A DNA stretch of 64,000 nucleotides from the NCBI GenBank assembly GCA_033239525.1, contig BSYO01000033.1, positions 2,533,501 through 2,597,500 of the forward strand. Direction: 5' to 3'. This document shows positions 36,381 through 48,984 of this stretch, piece by piece (the first letter of the stretch is position 1; each line of letters begins with the position of its first letter). The DNA is from Nepenthes gracilis. Its lineage: Eukaryota > Streptophyta > Magnoliopsida > Caryophyllales > Nepenthaceae. A program made the translations under genes and the position numbers. The notes below the pieces were generated by a model that worked only from the letters and a program-made list of their open reading frames with translations, made no database searches and had not been told where the DNA came from.

Positions 36381-37736
36381 TGGAAAATAGCACTGCCCAC
36401 TAATAATGATAATAATAATTTTAAACAACTTCAATATATACTAATTTTGTCAAAATTAAACTTAATTTTCTGAAATTATGAAATTTTTGAGCTAGTAATT
36501 AGTACAATCTGGGCACATAAACAAATTTTATTTTATTTTTTTTTTTGAAAAGTGCCAATTTTACAAAGAAAGAATTATCTTTTTTTTCGTGACAGGTAAG
36601 CGCTTATATGTATATCATTCAAAAAATTTATGTACAAAAATACTAAATCCTCCAAGCAAATAATAAAAAAATCGATTGCAATATAACTCATATAAATATA
36701 AATGCTAAAAAATTATAGCCAAAAGCATTTAAAAAAAGGCAAGCAACACAAAAAAAGACATTATGGCGAATGATTAACATAAAAAAAAAAAAAAAGTGCG
36801 ATAGGAAATTGAAGATGGTCTGAATAGCCTTTAAGACAATAGTTAGCCGAAAAATAAAATCAAGGAAAAGATGTCCGATCATGCAATAAAATGCTTGAAG
36901 AATTAAGTTGAAACAAAATCGTTCTGAAGCTTCCATTATCACATGAAAAGCCATTGCATGTACGGTCATCGCCGTGATCTCTTTACAGTGTCTTAAATTA
37001 CACCCATATAAATTAATAAATAAAATAATATCAGGTATAGTTTAAATATTTAAAATATAAGTTAAATAAAATACTTAAAAAACGAGTTAAATTTAATTAA
37101 AAATTAATAAAAAAGTGTAGAAGTAGAAGAATTTTGAGTTGGACAATAAAATATGTTATGAATTTTTTTTTTAGAAAATACAATATCAAATCAAATAAAA
37201 TTATAAAAATAAAAAATAAATTTGCATAACCGATTGTAAATATTATGAATTAAGATTTGTTAACTTGTGAAGGTGACTGACATAATTAGTATCCTTAGAT
37301 GGTTTGGTCCAAAATCTTATGAAGTATAGTCAAAACACATAAATATTATAAATAGATAATATTTGAAATATTAGATTTGATTAATTTTGTGGGACAAGCA
37401 TAGGTGAAAATGACAGAATCAGCTTAAACTATGTTATTTTTATATAAAGATCAAAGTACTTTAACACACCTCTTTTTAAGTGATTGTTTTTCGATACGTG
37501 AAAGAATAGAATGAGTACAGGGCCGGTCCATATCATTATTAAAAAATAATTAACAAAAATGAAAGTTTCAAAAATGTTAAGTGTAATTTAAATTTGTTTT
37601 ATATGATCAAATTATTTAAAAATCTAATTTAAAAATTTTATAATATGACTTAATATAATTTTGAATAAAGATTAATAACGAACAAATATTCTGGACTGTC
37701 TGCGGTATAAATATGTCATTTTTAGACCTATCACTT

Positions 37737-37775
<39 letters not shown>

Positions 37776-38191
37776 TCGCTTTACTCTAAGATTTTATATT
37801 AGCTTTTAGAAATAATAAAACATCCCCTCAATTACCCGTATTTTTTTCTTTCAAAATTTATCGATTTAAATCTAATATTTTACTATACGATTGTTTACTA
37901 TTTTGGTATTATTAAACGAGGCTTGGGTGTGATTTTCCCTTCTGTTCTATTGAGTGAACTCTAAGTGGGCTTATGAATAAATTTACACGGCCGACCACAC
38001 TTAATAAGACATATTATCTTATTATTATTGTTGTGAGTGAGTTTGTTGTTAGTGAGGGTTGAGTCAGCCATCGAGACAATTACCCTGAATAAATCTTCAT
38101 AAATCCTCGTTCTCAGTTTTAGGAAATTACTCTAAATTTAACGGGGCAGCTATTGAGAAGAGTATAGCAAAAGATATCAGACTCTTTGAAG
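36381..38191. other. AT-rich intergenic spacer
   Basis: Contains an (AT)n tract at 37740-37772 and poly-A at 36780-36795. A less AT-rich section at 37915-38190 could be the edge of an old element or exon, but no family is recognised. Confidence 0.4.
37740..37772. repeat. (AT)n microsatellite
   Basis: About 33 bp of perfect AT dinucleotide repeat. Confidence 0.95.
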
Positions 38192-38347
38192 ATGAGAATG
38201 CAAAGTACTTCACTGGTAAACAATCAGAAAAGCAGCAGACGACAGGTGGAGAAATTGAGTTTTGATCGAGCAGGTAGCGTGCCGTTGGCGATATGCATTT
38301 GCATCAGCAGGAAGGATGATTCCGACTTTGATGTTGAAATTACATGA
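38192..38347 (+). other. Small coding-like frame of unknown nature
   Basis: A 51-codon frame with balanced composition sits in AT-rich DNA and ends in TGA at 38345-38347. A second frame over the same bases (about 38164-38279) is also open. The peptide is not recognised. It could be an exon remnant, a piece of a transposon or chance. Confidence 0.12.
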
Positions 38348-38589
38348 TATAAAGGAATATATTTAATAATTTATTAAAATAATTAAATTTTATATTTTGA
38401 TATGATTTTATTATAATTTATTATAAAAATTATTCTTTCTAATAATCTCAATTTTAAATAAAAAATAATATTTATGTAATTAAAAAATTAATTCTTAATA
38501 TACCGTATGAATGATACAATAACACAGCGTTTATTGAGGACAGTAAGTGGCAATTTTTTCCAAAGCTTAGATGATGGCTTTCTGATTTT

Positions 38590-39110
38590 AATTAGACAGA
38601 TGTTTTGTTAAACTCCTTTTCGTTTTGAATACAACAAGCCCTCTGTAAAATAACTTTACATGAACTTTCAACACAAAATTCTATGACTCTTGTGTTACAT
38701 GCACTGTCGGCAGCACCTGCAATCGATGAGGAGAAGACGAACGAAGAAGAGAAAAGAGGAAGGAAATCTAGAGAGGAAGGGGAAAGGAAGTTTAGGCAGA
38801 GGGGAAAAGAGAGAAAGAGAGTAAGGGAAAAGTCGATAGAGAGGTAGAGAGAAGGGACAGAGAGATAAAGAAAGCACAGAGGGAGAAGAAAGTGCCAGAA
38901 AAATGAGGAAATATCCTCTTGCTCATTCACTGTAATAACCGATTACATATAGTAATAAGCCAACTAATTCCGTCAGAAACCAACCAAATAGAGCAACTAA
39001 CCATATGACCGATAACCAAGCAACAAACTATAAACTAATTAACAAACTAGCTGTGTAATACATTTAACTAATAACAAACCTTTAATAAATTATTTAACTA
39101 ATTATATAAT
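38590..39110 (-). mobile_element. Possible copia-type LTR remnant
   Basis: Read on the minus strand, 39060-38940 has repeated TTAGTT/TTTGTT words and ...CGGTTATTACAGTGAATGAG, followed by a long pyrimidine-rich leader (38910-38730). This arrangement is typical of the R region of several plant copia LTRs. No ends or duplicated partner are found. The 112-codon minus frame at 38592-38930 is a low-complexity Leu/Ser/Phe product of the CT-rich tract and is not taken as a gene. Confidence 0.3.
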
Positions 39111-41560
39111 GCATAATCTCTATAATATATTTAATTAATATGGCCCGTATCATCTTGTCATGGAAGAGAGAAAAGAATAAATAAATAAAAATTAATTTTA
39201 AATTATTTGAGATAAAAAATTTAAGCATGAATTTAGTGATGTTATAAATATTTAATTATCAATTTTAAAAAATACAATAATTCTGATGGATAATTACCAA
39301 TTTAAATCTCATGAAATTTTAACATTTAATGGGCATGTTTAATTTTCCATGATTGGATAATCTGGAATTTTACACAAATGGGCAGCTTTATGGCCCATAG
39401 TGTGCAAGCAATTAAGTCTTTCTTCCTGTTGGAAGGTTGAGATAAAACTGAAGACTGTAACATAACCTCAAATTTTTGAAATTTATCAGCCCTTCAAATG
39501 ATTATATGTCAGTAAACAACCAAAGCAAGAGAATGAAAATGTACATACTCAGATTGTTGTGTTTCTAGCCATTCTGTTGTGAAATTTACACCCACTGTGT
39601 AAGTTAATTTTGTTACCATGGCAAAGACCAGAACTTTTGCTCGAGCGGATACTTTCCAGTGGTGTAGGTGAGCCTCATGCCTGATGAGCCATGATGCACA
39701 CAGGTGCACGGGTCGGACAAAACATCAGCACCTAATGTGCAAGTGTGTGCGAGCGAAATTCTGCCTTTGGCTTTTGAGCGGTGACTCCAGCGTTCAAATG
39801 ACATTCGGCATGGGAGATGGTGTTTAAACGGTGGTAGACGCAACATAAACCAAAATTAAATTTTCAGATCAGACTTGAGCCATTTCAAACGTAAAAGGGG
39901 GTGCCAACTTTGGAGAAAGGAGAGAAGACAAGAAAGTAAAGTATTGGCTATCCATTTGAAATTCAATTAATGTTTCATATGTCATCATCTTTATTTTTTT
40001 CTGGCATCTGTGTCACGGTGTTTGATTAGGTGAGCAGATCTTGGCAACTTTGATAACGCAGACTATAAATTTGTTACCGATAATTATATATTCATATAGA
40101 TATGAACCAGAAGATGCAAGTCCAAAGTATTCATGACAATAATTGGTCTTTCTTTATTATTAAAATTAGTCACTTTTTTCTAAGTCTTATATCCTTTTTA
40201 TATGTATATTTTTATTATAGTTGAACCTTGCCTAAGCCATACATGAGGGGAGCACGTGCTCATTTTAGATATGGTGTCTACACCTGGGCCGCACATGATG
40301 AAGTGCACATACACTAGGAAAATTGGCTCTAATGTCTGAAATCCAAGTCTAGCATCCGAAGATCATCTAAGGTTCGAATGCCAAAAGAAACTAAAAGAGA
40401 AAGTGATTTTTAGATCATTTTTTAGTCCTATTTCAAAGGCATTGAGTGACAATCAAGAGAGAAAAAAAAAGGAAGGAAGAGAGAGAGAGAGAGAGAGAGA
40501 GAAGAATTGGAAGATTTTTATTTGTTTGGGTTCTAAATTATATTCTATTTTTCGTCAACTTAAATGTATTGTTCTTATCATTGTATGTGACGTTTTTACC
40601 GGCTACTTTGTCTCGTTTGCTCTTATATCATTCATTGCTCAAGTTGTTCACTATTAGGTGTTGTATCATTAAGTGTCTAATGGTTTTGTGACTAGAACTT
40701 ATAATACATATGGTAGAGACATTTCAAATATAAAATTTCATAATTTTTTCACTGTTCACAAGAGGATTTTCCACAAGAAAACTCATATTTTCTAGATTAT
40801 ATAATTTTATTTGTATATTATCAATGACATGTATTTCCTCATGACTATAAAAAAGGATGCAGTAAATCGATCCTTGCAGAAATTTGTTTTTCATTTCAGG
40901 TAGATAAAATTTTAGTTCCCGGCCTAACATTCATAACAGGTTCAAAAAGCACAGCCCAGAGGGGACAAAAGAATACAAGAAAAGAAAAAAGTGAAACAGA
41001 TAAAAATAAAGTGAAAAACAAAAGGAGAACTATATATTGAAGTTGACTTTTAAGGATTTAATGTAACCAAACAACTAAAAAAAAAAAGATAAAAAGAGAC
41101 ACTACAGCAAGAGATGAACTACAAATATAAGAGATGAGGAAGTTCTTCCCTTGATTAAATTAAAATAAACAGCAAATCATATAAAGGCTGAGCTACTTTA
41201 AAAAGTATGCATAAAGACTAAAAAAAGAAAGAGACATAACAAAACATTCAAAGGAATTCAACAGAGTTGGAACATACCTTTTCAACCGCTTTTGTCAACA
41301 TTAATGAATGGAGGAATATACTACTGATCAGAAAAGAAAAGGAGAAGACACTGGGGGCAGGATAAATCATGAGTGATGTAGTACTCAATCATAAAAGAAA
41401 ATGTTGACCTAGCCTGATGTCAAAATCTAACCGGTTCGGATTATTTTTCTGACATTTTTTCATATCTTCAACTTGTTCTATGAATTATGATAAATTTAGA
41501 TGAAATTTTAGAATTGTAGAAAAATTAAATACCCTATAATGAAACACATAACCTAAGTAA
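39111..41560. other. Spacer with unassigned GC-richer blocks
   Basis: Positions 39500-39850 are GC-richer; minus-strand frames at 39509-39709 and 39613-39846 overlap each other and match no family I know. Positions 40230-40520 have the look of an old LTR (GCACATACACTAGG, a GA repeat at 40479-40502). Otherwise AT-rich. No gene can be supported. Confidence 0.35.
40479..40502. repeat. (GA)n microsatellite
   Basis: About 24 bp of perfect GA dinucleotide repeat. Confidence 0.95.
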
Positions 41561-41564
41561 GATA

Positions 41565-42360
41565 TCTTGTGATGGGGATAAACTCTTGGGATTTTATGAG
41601 GTTGACCAAGAGTCTTTATAAGGCTGGGTGCCAAGTGAACACTATTTAACAAGGGTCAAATGGCTCAATAGTGCGGATATGTTTCAGCTTGAAAGCTTAG
41701 ATTGCCAGTTGCACGTTGGATGGGTTCCTGTATATTCCACTCATGGCGATCACCTTTCCGATGTGAGACGAGTTGGGTATCTTGAGCTAAGTTATGTTGC
41801 AATGCTAGAAGCATGGATCGAGGTGACATCGTGCTACTAGAGATTATAATGATTATTGATACTCGAGGATTGACACACGCAAACATGCACGGATGACTAA
41901 GATGCATTACAATATGTTAACCTTCACAAGTGTCAGGTCCACTATTCAACATGAGGCCTAAGGGCCCGACGTTGCGGATAGTGCATTATGGACACAAGTG
42001 ACATATACTGGCAGATTGGTGAGTTCACAATGATTGCCCGGAAGACGAGTATTCCATATGATGATATGCTTTATTATGACCCTAAGTGGGCAAGTATTGG
42101 TGAGGCATGATGACCTATGGATGGGGAGTGTCAACTTGATGGTGAGCTTGATGCCGAAAAGCAAACGTATACTACTAGCTGCTTGACTAATAGGTGTGGC
42201 AGCCTCAAGGTTATTATAGGCAATATGGGATTCATTCGGAGGGTTCGACTTATTAGCCTCATGTGCCCAAATATCTGAGATAGGACCATGAGATCATCTA
42301 GTTGAGAAAGGCTGAACTTGAGTTGGAAAAGTCTCGATGCCGCATGGTCAATTTTTAAGG
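41565..42360 (+). pseudogene. Decayed coding relic, probably transposon-derived
   Basis: Non-AT-rich tract with protein-like composition. The longest open part, 41628-41840 (70 codons), reads into stops, and further coding-like stretches follow in the same and other frames (for example about 41985-42080 and 42290-42350, the last rich in Arg/Lys/Glu/Leu as in a coiled coil). No catalytic motif is visible. It resembles a degraded ORF of a retrotransposon or plant mobile-domain gene, but the family is not recognised. Confidence 0.25.
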
Positions 42361-43279
42361 TGTAAAAATAGGAACACTAACACCAAGCAAGTAAAGAACC
42401 TCCCATATTCGTGTGAAATTAAAGTTTGATGGGAATTAGTAAGACAAAAGAAACGAATTAAAGAAGTATCTGTATTAACTTAAAATACGAATGATTGTGA
42501 TAATTGCACAGATATACACTATACAGCAAGCACACAGAAAGCACTTCCACCTTGGATAGACAATGCGATTTTATGTGAATAATTGAAAGGTTAAGTCCTC
42601 AATGAGACTAATCATACAAAATATATATATTTTAGATTTTGCAGGCAGTGACGGGATAATACATAAGAAGAGAGTGCATACATTTGAGACGCTAGGAGGG
42701 CATTTCCAACCTCGTTTAGACTCACGAACAGTAAAAAAAAATTTCACTATATTACAATTATCCTATACAGTTCTTGAAGTGATAGAATTTATAAAGTCAT
42801 TTCTTGTTTTATTATGAATAGCTATTATGAGTCAAGGATATCTTGCATAGCTAAAACACTCCTCACAAATTGCAAATAAATTAGTTTAACAAACACAATA
42901 TCTTAATTCTTTTATCTAGTGATTTCTGTCTGAATGTATCACATTTCAAACTATGTTCAAATGGGCATAGTGTAAAAAATTTAATCTCCAACTTCTTGGC
43001 TCCTGAGGCAAATAAGCTGGTGTGCCAGATAGGGCATGCCAATGGTATCAGCTCAAGATAACAATTTAAAAGTCGTTCATTCAAATCTTAATTTGAAGGG
43101 CTCATTTTCAATTCTTACATCTTTCTTGGATCATGGAATACATTGTCCACAAGTATATTTTACACACAATTCTCCTCTTTTTTGAAACTAATTTCTTTTT
43201 TGACAGCAAACTAGTGAATTTCACTATCCTTGTAAGGAAGTGTAGCAAACTGTGTTGTTGTCCTTGTGATCCAAATGAA
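42361..43279. other. Spacer before the copia element
   Basis: No gene supported. A tRNA-promoter-like string near 43010-43085 was considered and rejected. Confidence 0.4.
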
Positions 43280-43547
43280 TGAGAAAATCACTCTAAATCA
43301 AGATGATAAATGAATATCTCAAATTTGAATTATACATATCATTGCATATCCCTAATTTTTAGCTATATTCCTTAAAATTAATTAGTTATTTTAATTTTTA
43401 TAGTCATTTAATTCCATAATCTCTGGTTTCCTATTATTAATGTTTTATTCCTTAGAATAAGATTACATAGGATTACAAATATAGCCTATATAATTACCCT
43501 ATTGTATCTAATAAGAAGTGTGCTATAATTTTTTTATTCTATCAACA
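43280..43547 (+). repeat. 5' LTR of the copia element
   Basis: Starts TGAGAAAATC and ends ATCAACA; 268 bp. Clear but diverged similarity to 48563-48820, with scattered substitutions, implies an old insertion. Confidence 0.85.
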
Positions 43548-43552
43548 TTTTT

Positions 43553-43564
43553 TAGTATCAGAGC
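43553..43564 (+). promoter_or_regulatory. Primer binding site (initiator tRNA-Met)
   Basis: TAGTATCAGAGC, 5 bp after the 5' LTR, differs at one base from the canonical plant copia site. Confidence 0.8.
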
Positions 43565-43761
43565 AGTTATTCCTAAAATCGTAATACTTTGTTCCCTTCT
43601 CTCTCTTCTTCATGCCCTCACCACAAACGCACCACCAAGGCCAATGACAATAATCAGCTTACAATCCCCAATACATAGAAATCAATAAACCTGTTATTGT
43701 TATCAATATTTATAATTTAGTTAGACTCACCTCCACCAAATGTCTCTCTTGAAAACTTCAC

Positions 43762-46700
43762 ATGGAAGCAATTCTAATTGGTTACAATATTTACAAATTC
43801 ATTGATGGTTCTCACCTCACATCTCAAACCACAATCACTGCAAACATGGCCACAACTCCCACTCCAGAATTTCAAATATGTTTACGTCAGGACAAATCTT
43901 TGGTGCTCTGTTGGCTCTCTCATCCCTTTCATTTCTCAAACAAGGACTTCCCATGAACCTATGGATGTTCTTGTCTATACCTACGCTAAGCCCTCTCATG
44001 GACACATGGAGCAGATCAAGAAACAAATCAAGTAACCAACCATGAGCACCTAGATTGTTTCAGACTATATGCAGTATATAACAATCTGCTGATAAACTTA
44101 CCGCCATAGGAAAACCTATGTGTTGGGATATGAGTCACTCCCGTGTAGGCCCATATTCGGTTGACAGGCCGATCGGAGGTTTAGCCGAACACTCACATAG
44201 GGTATAATATCGAGGCGGAGTATTGGCGAGCGGCCAGAAGGCAATAAGGTGCTGGGGCCAAAGGCCGTCCAGATGGCAAAACAGAGGATCAGCTGAACTA
44301 AAGAACAAGGGGCCCAGCCTGACTGAAGGAGGGCAGCCAGACTGAAGATGCTGAATGCCGACCATAATTTACCAAAAGTGCGAGAAATGACAATTGGAAA
44401 GCTAGTGCTCAATAGTTGGTATAAGAAATCATTTGCAAAATCCAGAATAGGTGTGCGATTTGCGGGATTTAGATTGTCAGTGAGCGCTATCAGTGAGAGA
44501 AATGTGAGGGCATTCGTCTTATATATATTGTCATCACTGCTACTCGAGTCAATGAATAATATAAGGAGTCAAGCTCTTGTATTATATTCTTTGGGTTTTT
44601 TGTAACCATTTTTACATAGTGGAGATTTGTAGACGAATTGTCTCGTGGTTTTTCCCTCTTATTTAAAAGAGGGTTTCCCATGTAAAATTATACGTATCTC
44701 ATTTTTTCTCTCTATTGTGTAATTATTGTTCATCTGCTATTTGTCATTGTCGTCGTTTTTTTCTTCTCGGTCTAACTGACTTGTTGATCAATCCCCAACG
44801 CTATGGACCATGAGGATCTCATTGAAAAGATCCTTGACGGCGTTGACGATGAATACACGCATATTGTTGATGTTAGTGATGGATGTGACATGCCAATCGC
44901 ATTTGATGAACTACATGAGAAGATAAACAACAAAGAACTCTCGTTGAGTCTCCATCATTCCACTTCTTCTCCACTTCCTAACTCTGCAAATGTAGAGAAT
45001 TTCCGATCTAATCAGAGACACCTTGGCAATATAAGTTAGCGCTCACCATAGGCATCCTCCACCCCACCATCATTTGGTGTTCAATCTCAACTCTCAAGAT
45101 CCAAAAGCACCATAGCCCAAGATAAGCATCCTTCATCTCAGCCGTAACTAGGTCACTGTCAATGGTGTCGTGTTCAAGGACACACTATCACATAATTTCC
45201 TATACTTAGTCAAATGCATTCAACTTTACAACACCTCCACCTTTGCATCAAACTCCAAATGGCAACCTCATTCTTCGGCACCATGGCAAACATATGCTAA
45301 CCCTGGAACCGCCAACACATTTAATAGTCCTAGCTAGCTTTTGGACAATGGAGCTTCTCACCATGATATTACCTATCTAAGTAATCTCTCCATTCATGCT
45401 CCCTATGATAGTTCTGATGACATAGTGATTGGTGATGGCACGGGTCCCTCTATGACTAATAATGCTTTAACATCTCTCTATATACCATTGCACACATTTT
45501 ATTAAAAAATGTTCGTTTTGTTTCTACCAAGACAAATAATCTTATTTCTATTTCTCAATTTTGTCAAACAAATAATACCTCAATTGAATTCTTACCCACC
45601 TCCTTTCTTATGAAGGATATGAACATGGGGGCAATTCTTTTGCAAGGTCGGGTTAATGATTGCGTGCAAAAGTGGCTGACTTTTTCAATCAAGTCTTCTC
45701 CATTAGTGGCTTTCTTAAATGTCAAGACCACTTTGTCCAAGTGGCATCACAGACTAGGGCACCCATCATCTTCCCATCTACAAACATTTGTTTATAACTT
45801 TCATCTAAACTTGTCAATTCCTTTAAATTTGAATTTCAATTATAAGTCATGTCGATGCAATAAAGAACACAAGTTTCCTTTCTCAACTTCTTCCCTTTTC
45901 AATTCCCCTCCAGAAATTATCTTCTCTACTGTGGTGGACTTTTACTATTCACTCAGTCGATGATTTCAAGCAACATATTATTTTTGTTGATCATTTTACA
46001 AAGTATATCTAGTTTTAACCATTAAAACGAAAATCCCAAATTCATAATACATTTGTTTGATTTAAATCACTTGATGAAATTTCTTAATAAGAACATTATC
46101 ACACCTTACTCGGATAATGGTGGGGAATATCAAGCTCTCCCTTCATTTTTAGCTACCAATAGTATCTCTCATTTCATTACACCCCCTCACGTACCAGAAT
46201 ACAATAGATATTTTGGATATTATTACTGTCATATAGTTGAAACTCGTCTGTCCCTTCACTTTCACACAACTATGCTGATAATTTACTCGGCCTATGCATT
46301 CACCAATGCTATCCATCTCATCAACCGATTACCCACCCCCACACTTCATCTTCTCTCCCCTTTTGAGAAACCTTTTGGCTATCCTCCAAACTACTCTAAA
46401 CTTTATAGTTTTAGATGTCTTTCTTATCCATAGCTTTGGCCATATCCACGGTACAAACTTGCACCTTGTTCTTCTCCCCGTGTTTTTCTAGTTTACTCTC
46501 CACTCAAAGCCCTCAGCTATATCTTGAACCCACCTTTGCTTGAATACACACATCGCATAAAATCAAGTTTGTCGAGTTTATTTTTCCATTTACTTCACCT
46601 AAGTCTCATCTAGACAATCATTCCTCTTACACAATTTCTAACTGACGTCCCTCTGTGTCTACCTTTCCAATTACCAGCACCTCATCAACAATGCTTACAT

Positions 46701-48560
46701 TTGTGAACCACATGCACCACAACCTTCCCCTCTCTCTATATCTCATGCACGACCCAAATCCATGCACCAACGCTACATCACCCACTTTCCCATGTCATGT
46801 CTCCAAGTCCTTATTCTCTGCATAGTGGAGCTCCATTTCTTCCATCTCATCTCCATCAGAGACGTCCTCAACCGAACCAACGATCCACTCTTCAACCTCT
46901 TTAGACTCTACTCCCCAGGTTATTATCACTCGATCCAAAAAATGATATTTATGGGCCAATCACTAAACTTAACCTAACCGCTTATCTTGCTACTTTTAAT
47001 GACCTTGAACTAACATCCGTGACTCAAAGCATCAAGAATCCCAAGTGGCGTTAGGCAATGTCTGATGAGTATGATACTTTTGTTCGGAATGGGACATGGA
47101 AACTAGATCCCTTAGACACAACACAAAATCTAGTTGTTTGAAAGTGAATTTTTCATGTAAAGCATTTATTTGATAGATTAATTGACAAGTACAAAACTTT
47201 CCCTTTAACAAAGTGATTTCATCAGCGCCCAGAAATTGACTATTATGAAATTTCCAGCCCAGTTGTCAAGCCCACCATTGTCCAAGTAGTTCATAGTCTT
47301 GCTATCAACCATGGTTGGTCCATTTGGAAATTTAATGTAAACAATGCCTTCCTCTAGGGTACTCTTTTCTAAGAATGTATATATGACTCAACCACAAAAT
47401 CTTTTTGATCAAGACCATATTTATCGTAAGGCTATTTATGGGCTTAAACAAGCACCCCGAGCATGGTATCATGAGTGGTGCTAATTTCTTATCACCTCTG
47501 GCTTTAACAACTCTCCTGCATACACCTCGCTATTTGTCCTCAACGATGGAGGTATAATGATCTACCTTTTGGTTTATGTTAACGACATTATGATTACTAC
47601 AGGCAATAATAATGTGGTTCAGCAAAAGTTCATCCAACTCCTTGCTAATGCTCACCGATTCTCCCTCAAGGATCTTGGACCACTAGCTTACTTTATTGGC
47701 GTTGAGATGATTCCTCATTCCCACAGATTATTTCTATCTCAACACCAATACATAAAGGATCTTCTTGCTCAAACACAAATGACAGATGCGAAGCCTGTTG
47801 CCACAATACTTGCAACTGCTCCTGTTCTTGCCCTCCACTCTGGCAGAGTACTCTCTGATCCCTCCCGGTATTATACCATTGTTGGAAGCCTTCAATATTT
47901 GTCACTTACATGTCCCGACCTTGCTTCAACAATCAATAATTTGTATTTGTTTATGCATCGACCTACTATTAGCCATTGGACTGTTGTTAAGCAACTGCCT
48001 TGCTACCTCGATGGGACATTAGATCGTGGTGTTATTCTCTATTGCCACCCATTGTTATCCTTCCATGTGTCTTCCGATACAAACTGGGCAAGTAATATAG
48101 ATATTTCACCTCCACTAGTGCCTATTTCTTGGAGCCCTTAGAAGCAGTGAACTGTGGCAAAAATCCTATTTCTTGGAGCTCTAAGGAGCAGCAAACTGTG
48201 GCTTGCTCATTCACCGAGATTGAATATCTTTATGTTGCAACTACCTTAGCTGAGATCCGTTGGATTTGCTCTCTTCTCACTAAACTTGGTATTCCACTTT
48301 CATTGCAACTGGTGATTTACCGCGATAATGTTGGTGCGATGAATATATGCTCCAATCCAATTTTTCACTCCCACGTGAAACATGTGGCTTCAAATTATCA
48401 CTTCATTCAAGAACAAGTTCAAAGTGGCACTCTTAAGATGGCTGATGTCTCCTTTACTGATCAGCTTGCAGATACTCTAAATGAACCTCTTCTGAAAGCT
48501 CAGTTTCTCCTATTGAATGACAATACTGGAATCTCCTCACAAAGCTCCATCTTGTGGGGG
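43762..48560 (+). pseudogene. Copia gag-pol polyprotein relic
   Basis: Pieces appear in the normal copia order. Gag: 43762-44035, and after the nested LTR 44803-45039, with the family words PMDHEDL-, EKILDG and FDELHEK. Zinc knuckle CQWCRVQGH near 45155. Aspartic protease LDNGASHH near 45340. Gag-pre-integrase WHHRLGHPSS near 45745. Integrase YSDNGGEYQ near 46110. Reverse transcriptase fragments from about 47040, and 47557-48141, where the catalytic YVDD box reads YVND. RNase H 48129-48593 (WSSKEQQTVACS, EIRWICSLL). In-frame stops and frame changes separate nearly every block, so no functional polyprotein is made. The element is nested with 44121-44800 and lies between an unrelated spacer and the gene fragment at 48985. 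Confidence 0.9.
44121..44800 (+). mobile_element. Solo LTR nested in the copia gag
   Basis: It begins TGTTGGGATATGAGTC, ends ATCCCCAACG and is flanked by the perfect 5-bp duplication CTATG (44116-44120 and 44801-44805). Its downstream part (GTGGAGATTTGTAGACG, TCTCGTGGTTTTTCCCTC, TTATTTAAAAGAGGGTTTCCC) is of copia U5 type. Removing it and one duplication rejoins the two gag halves in a continuous region. Short frames at 44116-44412, 44135-44365, 44348-44605 and 44490-44681 are LTR-internal. Confidence 0.92.
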
Positions 48561-48562
48561 CA

Positions 48563-48820
48563 TGACAAAAGAAATCCCTCTAAATCAAGATGATAAATGA
48601 AGATCATAAATTAGAGTCATACATATCATTGTATATCCCCAATGTTTAGTTACATCTCTTAAAATTAATTAGTGGTTTTAATTTGTATAGTCATTTAATT
48701 CCATAATCTTTAGTTTCCTGTTATTAAAAATTTCTCCTAGAATAGGATTACAAATATACCCTATACATTTACCCTATTGCATCTAATGAGAAATGTGCCC
48801 TAATTCTTCTATTATGTGAA
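48563..48820 (+). repeat. 3' LTR of the copia element
   Basis: Starts TGACAAAAGAAATCCC after the purine tract and is colinear with the 5' LTR. The last few bases are diverged, so the exact end and target duplication cannot be read. Confidence 0.75.
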
Positions 48821-48984
48821 AATCTTTACCAAAACATTTCTTCAACAGGCAATTTTAACAAAGAAAGTCAATCAAAAATCAACGCATGCGTAGAAGTTTG
48901 TACTTCAAATTCACAATCCATTCACAACCTAATAACTAAAAATTAAAAAAAAAAATCAAAATTCACAAGTTTTCTTCAGTACCC

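Larger units (their letters stand above)
43280..48820 (+). mobile_element. Degenerate full-length Ty1-copia retrotransposon (Ale/Retrofit-like)
   Basis: Two direct LTRs share CTCTAAATCAAGATGATAAA, ATACATATCATTG-ATATCCC, TAAAATTAATTAGT, TAGTCATTTAATTCCATAAT and ACCCTATTG. The left is 43280-43547 and the right about 48563-48820. Next to the left LTR lies TAGTATCAGAGC (43553-43564), a one-mismatch primer binding site for initiator tRNA-Met (TGGTATCAGAGC). A purine tract CTTGTGGGGGCA precedes the right LTR. Inside are gag, protease, integrase, reverse transcriptase and RNase H remnants in copia order. Without the nested solo LTR the length is about 4.9 kb; this size and the short LTRs fit the Ale/Retrofit type. 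Many stops and frameshifts show it is dead. Confidence 0.9.

Noticed and set aside
30739..37772. Regular repeats that might suggest a CRISPR or satellite array
   Set aside because: The (AT)n tracts are simple microsatellites without unique spacers; the DNA is a plant nuclear genome.
38592..38930. 112-codon minus-strand frame rich in Leu/Ser/Phe
   Set aside because: It translates a long CT-rich tract; composition is pure low complexity and a second frame over the same bases is equally open. More likely an LTR leader than a membrane protein gene.
43010..43090. tRNA or SINE-like string (CATGCCAATGGTATCAGC ... GTCGTTCATTCAAATC)
   Set aside because: A and B box resemblance is weak, no acceptor stem forms and no poly-A tail or target duplication follows.
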